From Acidimicrobiia bacterium (GTDB lineage: Bacteria > Actinomycetota > Acidimicrobiia > IMCC26256 > JAENVU01): a DNA stretch of 35,997 nt. Positions 31,356 to 35,997 of the stretch are shown one piece after another. How positions within the stretch are numbered: position 1 is the stretch's first letter; each line of letters begins with the position of its first letter. A program made the position numbers and the translations under genes. The DNA lies in NCBI GenBank assembly GCA_025361725.1, contig JANYJV010000001.1, positions 1-35,997 on the forward strand, read 5' to 3'. Under the pieces are notes generated by a model. It was not told where the DNA came from and did not search any database. It saw only the letters and a list, made by a program, of their open reading frames with translations.

Positions 31356-32905
31356 CGGAGCAGCCCGCCGACGGCGCGGCGCCCGTTCCCACGCGAGCGC
31401 AGCGGCGACGTCAGCAGTCGTGGTTCGGCCGGCGCCGGGCACGCAAGAACGCTCGCCGACGGACCCGCCGGGCCAACAGCGTCACAACATCGGCAATCGA
31501 CGCTCGATCCGTGCTCGAGGCGATCGAGACGAATGACCGTCCGGTCGATCTCGACCTCACGGTTCCGCCCGACCTCAGCACCGAGATCGAGACCGAGACC
31601 GAGACCGAGACCGAGATCGACCGGACGGGGAGCGAAGGTGACGATCTCGCGCTCGACGACGATCCGGATGATCCGGACGGAAGTCAGCCGCCGTCGGTTG
31701 AGGTGCCGGTCGACCCTGCACCACGCGGCCGCCGGGCACGGCGACCATCCGGACGGCCGGCGCCGAAGCCCTCACGAACCCGGTCGCGATCACTCGCTCC
31801 GTTCTGGACGCGCACCATGCCCGCGATCGCGGGCGCATTGGCGCTGCTCGTGGCGGTCGGTGTGATGCTTCGATCCGCCAACGACGGCACGGATGTGCGC
31901 CGCAGCGCGGCGCGCAGTGTCAAGCCGGCGGGGACGGGAACTCTCCTGCTGGTCCACCACAGTGCGCTGTTCGGGAACGACCTCATCGTGCTGCTCGGTC
32001 GTGAGCGTTCGTCGGGTTCCGCGCTCCTGATTCCGGCGGCGACCCAACTCGATGTTCCCGCGCTCGGTGTGGCGACCCTCGGTGCCATCTCGGTGGACGA
32101 CCAAGGCGCGCGGCTCGCGACCAGCGTCGAGAATGTGGTGGGGGTCGGCGTCGGCCGCACCGTGGTGCTCGACGATGCGGGCCTCACCGCCGTGATGGGC
32201 CCGTCCGCGCCGCTGAAGGTCACGCTTGGTGCCCAGGTCGAGATACTCACGCCACCGGCCACGTTCGCCGGCGGGGAGCATGACCTCTCCGCCGCCCAGG
32301 CGACGCAGCTCATGGCCGGACCACAATCGGTGAACGAGTTGGACCGGCTCGTCACGTCAGGGACCGTGCTCGAAGCGTGGCTCGGGCGGCTCGCGGTGCG
32401 CACCGTCGCTCGCCAGACGACCGATCTCCAGAGTGGACTCGCGCCGCTGGTCGCGACCGCGCAAGCTCCCGATCATCGCATCGACACCCTTCCGGTTGAC
32501 TCCATCGCAATCACCGGCGGCGAGCGATTCGCGGTGCGCGAGGCTGATCTCGTGGCCTACGTGCAGCGCGCCTTCCCTCGGGAACGACTCGGTTCGGACC
32601 GAGGTCGCCCGCGCGTGGAAGTGCTCAACGGGACCGGGTTCCTCGGAGTGGCGCAAGCGGTGGCGGACAAGGTCGTTCCGGCCGGTGGAAAGATCACGTT
32701 GACCGAGAACATCCAGGGATTCGGACAGAACGTCACCGAGGTCGTGTACTTCCAGGACACGTGGCGAGATGGCGCGCAGCGATTGCTCGATGCGATGGGA
32801 TGCGGCTCGTTGCGGAAGGCTCGGAAAGATCTCGGTATTTCCGACGTCACCATCGTGGTCGGATCCGACTGTCCGCAATACGGCGCCCCGGAAGGAATCA
32901 AATGA
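31352..32905 (+). CDS. Degenerate LCP (LytR-CpsA-Psr)-like protein with LytR_C domain
   Basis: The 517-residue protein has a cytoplasmic, very basic then acidic N-terminus (RRRQQSWFGRRRARKNARRRTRR; Glu-Thr repeat near 78-89), one transmembrane helix (about 153-170), a middle extracytoplasmic domain and a LytR_C domain (about 427-505; RPRVEVLNGTGFLGVAQAVAD). The middle part reads like an LCP phosphotransferase: LIVLLGRERSSGSALLIPAATQLDVP aligns with the LCP motif S-I-P-R-D-T-x-V-x-I-P, and AAQATQLMAGPQ with the later Arg region. However, the catalytic Arg and Asp are Ala229 and Ala230. In Streptomyces an LCP gene sits at this place between nadD and rsfS, supporting common descent. An enzymatic role in glycopolymer attachment is therefore doubtful. 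It overlaps nadD and rsfS by 4 nt each. Confidence 0.8.
   Translation: MTEQPADGAAPVPTRAQRRRQQSWFGRRRARKNARRRTRRANSVTTSAIDARSVLEAIETNDRPVDLDLTVPPDLSTEIETETETETEIDRTGSEGDDLALDDDPDDPDGSQPPSVEVPVDPAPRGRRARRPSGRPAPKPSRTRSRSLAPFWTRTMPAIAGALALLVAVGVMLRSANDGTDVRRSAARSVKPAGTGTLLLVHHSALFGNDLIVLLGRERSSGSALLIPAATQLDVPALGVATLGAISVDDQGARLATSVENVVGVGVGRTVVLDDAGLTAVMGPSAPLKVTLGAQVEILTPPATFAGGEHDLSAAQATQLMAGPQSVNELDRLVTSGTVLEAWLGRLAVRTVARQTTDLQSGLAPLVATAQAPDHRIDTLPVDSIAITGGERFAVREADLVAYVQRAFPRERLGSDRGRPRVEVLNGTGFLGVAQAVADKVVPAGGKITLTENIQGFGQNVTEVVYFQDTWRDGAQRLLDAMGCGSLRKARKDLGISDVTIVVGSDCPQYGAPEGIK
31583..31618 (+). repeat. Hexanucleotide repeat GAGATC-(GAGACC)4-GAGATC
   Basis: Six tandem 6-nt units encode alternating Glu-Thr/Glu-Ile in the cytoplasmic tail of the LCP-like protein. 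In-frame length changes by slippage would alter only the number of Glu-Thr pairs. Confidence 0.85.
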
Positions 32906-33267
32906 ACGCGACGGAGATGTCCATCGCCGCGGCGCGCGCGGCGGCGGAGAAAATCGCGACCGATGTGCTGATCCTCGACGTCGGGGACATCATCGGGATC
33001 ACCGAGACGTTCGTGATTGTGTCGGGCGCGAACACCCGCCAGGTGCGAACCATCTGCGACGAGATCGAGCTGACCTTGAAGATCGAGGCGGAGATCTCGC
33101 CGCTTCGTGTCGAGGGGCTCAAGGACGCGTCATGGGTGCTGATGGACTACGGCCTGCTCGTCGTGCACATCTTCCTGTCCGAGACGCGAGAGTTCTACGG
33201 CCTCGAACGCCTGTGGGCCGATGCCGATCGGATCGAGTGGGAGCCCCCGGAGCGAGCGGTCAGCTGA
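32902..33267 (+). CDS. rsfS: Ribosomal silencing factor RsfS
   Basis: The 121-residue protein binds L14 on the 50S subunit and blocks subunit joining during nutrient limitation. ATG 32902 overlaps the previous stop (ATGA). The family blocks VLILDVGDIIGITETFVIVSG and WVLMDYGLLVVHIFLSETREFYGLERLW are complete. It ends the nadD-LCP-rsfS operon, convergent with hisF after 45 nt. That gap contains a possible CTCGG/CCGAG hairpin but no U-tract. Confidence 0.96.
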   Translation: MNATEMSIAAARAAAEKIATDVLILDVGDIIGITETFVIVSGANTRQVRTICDEIELTLKIEAEISPLRVEGLKDASWVLMDYGLLVVHIFLSETREFYGLERLWADADRIEWEPPERAVS

Positions 33268-33312
33268 CGGCTGGTTGCTCGGTTTCTGCGGTGCCGAGAC
33301 CCGAGCGGTGGG

Positions 33313-34113
33313 TCAGGCGGGCTGGATCCACGGGCGCATGTGCACGCCGCGATCGGCCAGGCCGGCCTTGAGTTCCGCAACGCCGAGGTTGCGTTCGAGT
33401 CGGGGTGAGTAAAGGATCGAGCTGATGATCGCTGCGCTCGCACCGCCACCGGTGAGTCCCTCTGCGATGTGATCGATGGTCCCGGCGCCACCCGACGCAA
33501 TCACCGGGACGGTCACGGCGTCGACCACCGAGCGGGTGATGCCGAGGTCGTATCCCGCAGCCGTGCCATCGCAGTCGATGCTGTTGACGACGATCTCGCC
33601 GGCGCCGAGGTCGGCCCCGCGCTTGACCCACTCAATGGCGTCGAGCCCGGTTGCGGTCCGAGCGCCGTCGATGAAGACTTCGTACCCACTCGGGAGATCG
33701 GGACTCACTCCAACCCGCTTGACCTGGGTCGAGAGCACGATGCACTGGTTGCCGAACGCTTCCGCTCCGGCGCGGATGATGTCCGGATTGCGAACGGCCA
33801 TCGAGTCGATGCTGATCTTCTCGGCTCCGGCCTTCAACACGAGGAACATGTCGTCAAGGTCGCGGATGCCACCGCCGACGGTGAACGGAACGAAGACGTG
33901 CTCGGCCACTTCTCGCACCGTGTCGAGGTCGATCTGACGTCGCTCGGAGCTGGCGGTGATGTCGTAGAAGACGATCTCGTCGATCTGGTCTGCATACAGA
34001 CGCTGGGCCAGCGCCGCGGCGGGAGCGACGTCGATGTTGTCCTGGAACTGTTGGGCCTTCGTGACCCGACCGTCGATCACGTCGAAGCAGGCGATAAGTC
34101 GTTTGGTCAGCAT
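33313..34113 (-). CDS. hisF: HisF-like imidazole glycerol phosphate synthase cyclase subunit, active-site variant
   Basis: A 266-residue TIM barrel that in histidine synthesis closes the imidazole ring using ammonia from HisH. ATG 34113 gives MLTKRLIACFDVIDGR with the first catalytic aspartate Asp11 and Lys19; DITASSE, FTVGGGIRDLDDM, NSIDCDGT and IASGGAG are all present. But the second catalytic aspartate (Asp130 of Thermotoga HisF, in A-I-D-A-K-R) is Gln130 (LSTQVKR, codon CAG at 33726-33724), and the nearby Asn103 is Asp. The numbering matches without gaps to this point. It may serve another amidotransfer reaction or be an altered HisF; a second canonical hisF could lie elsewhere. It overlaps hisH by 7 nt. 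Confidence 0.87.
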   Translation of the reverse strand: MLTKRLIACFDVIDGRVTKAQQFQDNIDVAPAAALAQRLYADQIDEIVFYDITASSERRQIDLDTVREVAEHVFVPFTVGGGIRDLDDMFLVLKAGAEKISIDSMAVRNPDIIRAGAEAFGNQCIVLSTQVKRVGVSPDLPSGYEVFIDGARTATGLDAIEWVKRGADLGAGEIVVNSIDCDGTAAGYDLGITRSVVDAVTVPVIASGGAGTIDHIAEGLTGGGASAAIISSILYSPRLERNLGVAELKAGLADRGVHMRPWIQPA

Positions 34114-34721
34114 TCGCCGCCGCCCCATGTTGCGAAGTTGGCGAGGAGACTCAACCCGACCTCGCCGCTCTTCTCCGCGTGGAACTGGGTTGCGGCGACG
34201 TTGCCGACCGCGACCATCGAGCAGAACGTCGTGCTGTAGTCCGTCGTAGCGAGCGCCGCGTGCGGATCGGACGGAACCGCGTAGTAGCTGTTGACGAAAT
34301 AGCAATAGGGGTCAACCGGCCAGCCGCTCGTCAAAGGGTGGGGGCGAGTCACCGCTACCCGGTTCCAGCCGATCTGCGGTACCCGATCCGTGGCGGGGAA
34401 GCGTCGCACGATCCCCGGGACCCAGCCGAGACACTGCGCCGGACCTTCTTCGCTGCGTTCAAAGATCACCTGCAGTCCGATGCAGATCCCGAGGAACGGG
34501 ATTGCGTCGTCGAGCACCCGAGTGCGGAGTGCCGGCACGAGCCGCGAGTCTTCGAGCGATCCAACCGTGGCCGCAGCCGCTCCCACGCCGGGGAGGATGA
34601 CTCGATCCACCGCAACCAGGTCCTCGGCGGTCGAGACCAAGGTGGCGTCGAGTCCGAGGCGCGCCAGGGCGAACATGACACTGGGCGCATTGCCCGCTCG
34701 ATAGTCCACGACCCCGATCAA
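34107..34721 (-). CDS. hisH: HisH-like glutamine amidotransferase subunit
   Basis: The 204-residue class I glutamine amidotransferase should feed ammonia to the HisF subunit. The triad is Cys80 (GICIGLQ), His181 and Glu183 (FHAEKSG, where the usual Pro is Ala). PGVG (44-47) and PQIGWN are present; the N-terminus reads VVDYRAGNAPSV rather than DYGAGN. TTG 34721 matches the family start (M-I-G-V-V-D-Y) and lies 7 nt after a TANNNT box. GTG 34751 is the main alternative, adding 10 residues. SEEGP and YCYFVNSYYAVP suggest the HisH subtype found with non-standard HisF partners. Confidence 0.86.
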   Translation of the reverse strand: MIGVVDYRAGNAPSVMFALARLGLDATLVSTAEDLVAVDRVILPGVGAAAATVGSLEDSRLVPALRTRVLDDAIPFLGICIGLQVIFERSEEGPAQCLGWVPGIVRRFPATDRVPQIGWNRVAVTRPHPLTSGWPVDPYCYFVNSYYAVPSDPHAALATTDYSTTFCSMVAVGNVAATQFHAEKSGEVGLSLLANFATWGGGEC

Positions 34722-34728
34722 GGGAGGG

Positions 34729-34734
34729 AGTCTA
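34729..34734 (-). promoter_or_regulatory. -10 box (TAGACT) for hisH-hisF
   Basis: On the minus strand TAGACT is followed by 7 nt (CCCTCCC) and TTG 34721, which supports the TTG start and a leaderless transcript. Confidence 0.45.
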
Positions 34735-34793
34735 GGAAACGTGATTCGCACCGCTCCGATGGTTTCAGCCAGATGGGTGGGACCGCAGGTGCG

Positions 34794-34799
34794 TACCGT
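34794..34799 (+). promoter_or_regulatory. -10 box (TACCGT) for a leaderless PhyH transcript
   Basis: TACCGT is followed by exactly 7 nt and ATG 34807. It faces the hisH promoter about 60 nt away in the same divergent region. Confidence 0.5.
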
Positions 34800-34806
34800 G
34801 TCAGCC

Positions 34807-35577
34807 ATGAACTCGATATTCCGTTCTCCCGATGCGGCGGCCGTCGCGTTCTTTGTCGAACACGGTTGGGTGCTCACGGAATCCGTTGACGCGAAGGACG
34901 CAGTCACGGTCGGTGTCTGGGTGGACGAGGTCATGGCGTGGCCTGACGACGGAGGGTGGCTGCACTACCGGGAGATGACCGACGGCGGCCCGCGGTTGTG
35001 TCGCACCGAGAATTTCGTGCCGTACCACGCCGAGCTGCGGGCGCTGCTGACTGCCGGGGCAATGGTGGACATGGCGAGTGCGCTGCTCGGGGAGCCGGCC
35101 GTGCTCTACAAGGAGAAGATCAACTACAAAGCCGCGGGTGGGGCGGGGTACGCGCCTCATCAGGATGCGCCGGCCTACCGCTTCGTCGAGTCGCACGTGT
35201 CGTGCATGGTGGCGGTCGACGATGCCGATGCGAGCAACGGCGGCTTGGAAGTGGTGTCCGCCGCGTTCGGTGAGATCTTGCCCATGGACGACGACGGTTG
35301 CATCCGCGCCGACGTCGTCGCCGCCATGGAATGGATTTCAGTCGATGTTCCTGCGGGCACCACGCTCTGGTTCCATTCGCGGACTCCGCACCGGAGTGCT
35401 GCGAACATGTCAGATCGAGACCGACGGGCGCTGTACCCCACGTACAACGCGCGGCGCGAAGGCGATCTCCGTGCCGCGTACTACGAGCAGAAGTTGGCCG
35501 AGTTCGCGACGGCGACGTCAGACGGCATTCATATCCAGGTGTCGCTTATTCAGGACTTTCAGGGCCGGCCGGTCTGA
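34807..35577 (+). CDS. PhyH-family Fe(II)/2-oxoglutarate dioxygenase, PhnY-like
   Basis: A 256-residue non-haem iron oxygenase. The iron triad is His118, Asp120 (PHQDAPAY) and His195 (TPHRSAANMS), with Arg206 or Arg207 for 2-oxoglutarate. The blocks YKEKINYK and RRALYPTYNARREGD...YYEQK resemble dioxygenases of the 2-aminoethylphosphonate hydroxylase (PhnY) type, so a small polar substrate is more likely than phytanoyl-CoA; this is an inference. No phosphonate phosphohydrolase (PhnZ-like) gene is next to it. ATG 34807 fits the leaderless promoter. The longer open frame from 34741 has no support. The 3' end overlaps the opposing TetR gene by 32 nt. Confidence 0.88.
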   Translation: MNSIFRSPDAAAVAFFVEHGWVLTESVDAKDAVTVGVWVDEVMAWPDDGGWLHYREMTDGGPRLCRTENFVPYHAELRALLTAGAMVDMASALLGEPAVLYKEKINYKAAGGAGYAPHQDAPAYRFVESHVSCMVAVDDADASNGGLEVVSAAFGEILPMDDDGCIRADVVAAMEWISVDVPAGTTLWFHSRTPHRSAANMSDRDRRALYPTYNARREGDLRAAYYEQKLAEFATATSDGIHIQVSLIQDFQGRPV

Positions 35578-35997
35578 GTTCAGGGTGCGCGCTGAACAAC
35601 AAGCTGCCGAACCGGCGCATCGCGGCGTCGACCAAATCCGGGTCACCGTTCGCCACCAGATCGAGCAGCAGGCCGCGACACACTGCGACCATCAGCCGGG
35701 CGTCGGTGCGTGCGGTCGCCGGTTCGATTCCCACGTCCGTGAGCATTGCGACCATGGCGTCCGACCACGAGTCGATGTCGTGGTCGAGCAGATGCACCGC
35801 CGGCTCGGTTCCCCGCATGGCCTGGACGTAGATCTCGAAGAACAGGCGCTCGTACGGCCACATCGCCGGGTCCCGCAAGCGGTCCCAGAACTCGTTCATG
35901 CGCGATGCGGGGGAGTCCGCACTCGGTCCGCGGGCTTCTGTTGATCTCGGCGTCAACGCGTCCCGTTGCTGCTGTTCGACGGCGCACACGATCTCCA
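35546..35997 (-). CDS. TetR-like transcriptional regulator, C-terminal ligand-binding part (partial)
   Basis: The minus frame is open to the right edge, so only about 150 C-terminal residues are present. The helical, acidic region (DRLRDPAMWPYERLFFEIYVQAMRG, DIDSWSDAMVAMLTDVGIEP, ARLMVAVCRGLLLDLVANGDPDLVDAAMRRF) is typical of TetR ligand-binding domains. The DNA-binding helix-turn-helix would lie outside. It may regulate the convergent PhyH gene, but nothing in the window shows an operator. The ATG/GTG codons inside are not the true start. Confidence 0.65.
   Translation of the reverse strand, partial: EIVCAVEQQQRDALTPRSTEARGPSADSPASRMNEFWDRLRDPAMWPYERLFFEIYVQAMRGTEPAVHLLDHDIDSWSDAMVAMLTDVGIEPATARTDARLMVAVCRGLLLDLVANGDPDLVDAAMRRFGSLLFSAHPELRPAGPESPE

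Noticed and set aside
33469-34239. Plus-strand open frame opposite hisF
   Set aside because: hisF and hisH motifs on the minus strand are unambiguous.

Overview
The window is about 36 kb of high-GC DNA packed with housekeeping genes. The gene order (tig-clpP-clpX, valS-folC-ndk, mreBCD-PBP2-rodA, a TIGR03960/TIGR03936 pair followed by RNase E/G-rplU-rpmA-obgE-proB-proA, then nadD-LytR_C-rsfS) is characteristic of Actinobacteria. Heavy use of GTG/TTG starts, TANNNT -10 boxes about 7 nt ahead of start codons, and repeat-protein and ValS sequence types suggest a deep lineage such as Acidimicrobiia; that class assignment is inferred from memory of protein style, not from a search.

Layout. 1-700: end of one repeat protein and a small propeller-repeat ORF that runs into tig. 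715-4067: trigger factor, a single ClpP and ClpX (protein quality control). 4087-6076: an AT3/SGNH cell-envelope acyltransferase that is split by a frameshift. 6366-10877: valS, folC, ndk. 11058-17578: elongasome operon mreB-mreC-mreD-PBP2-rodA followed by a lipoprotein L,D-transpeptidase. This implies a rod-shaped, peptidoglycan-walled cell able to make 3-3 cross-links. 17664-25845: radical SAM TIGR03960, its partner TIGR03936, RNase E/G, L21, L27, Obg and proB. After a 389-nt gap come proA, a MoxR ATPase and a CoxE-like VWA protein (to 29941). 30124-30708 (-): ACT-domain protein. 30780-33267: nadD, an LCP-like/LytR_C protein with apparently lost catalytic residues, and rsfS. 33313-34721 (-): hisH-hisF, where HisF lacks the second catalytic aspartate. 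34807-35577: a PhyH-type dioxygenase. The right edge carries the C-terminus of a TetR-like regulator (-).

No rRNA, tRNA, CRISPR, insertion sequence or phage was seen. The most unusual structure is a family of short dispersed hairpin repeats (core GGCCCGAGCGGCC-stem-loop-AGAGCGGA) in most larger intergenic gaps and once inside a signal-peptide coding region. Two copies 20 kb apart are identical at 48 of 50 positions, and differences between copies in the stem are compensatory. A second strong pattern is a set of apparently leaderless promoters at divergent gene pairs. No obviously new multi-gene defence or metabolic system is visible. The best leads are the repeat family, the D130Q HisF with its HisH and PhyH neighbours, and the degenerate LCP protein.
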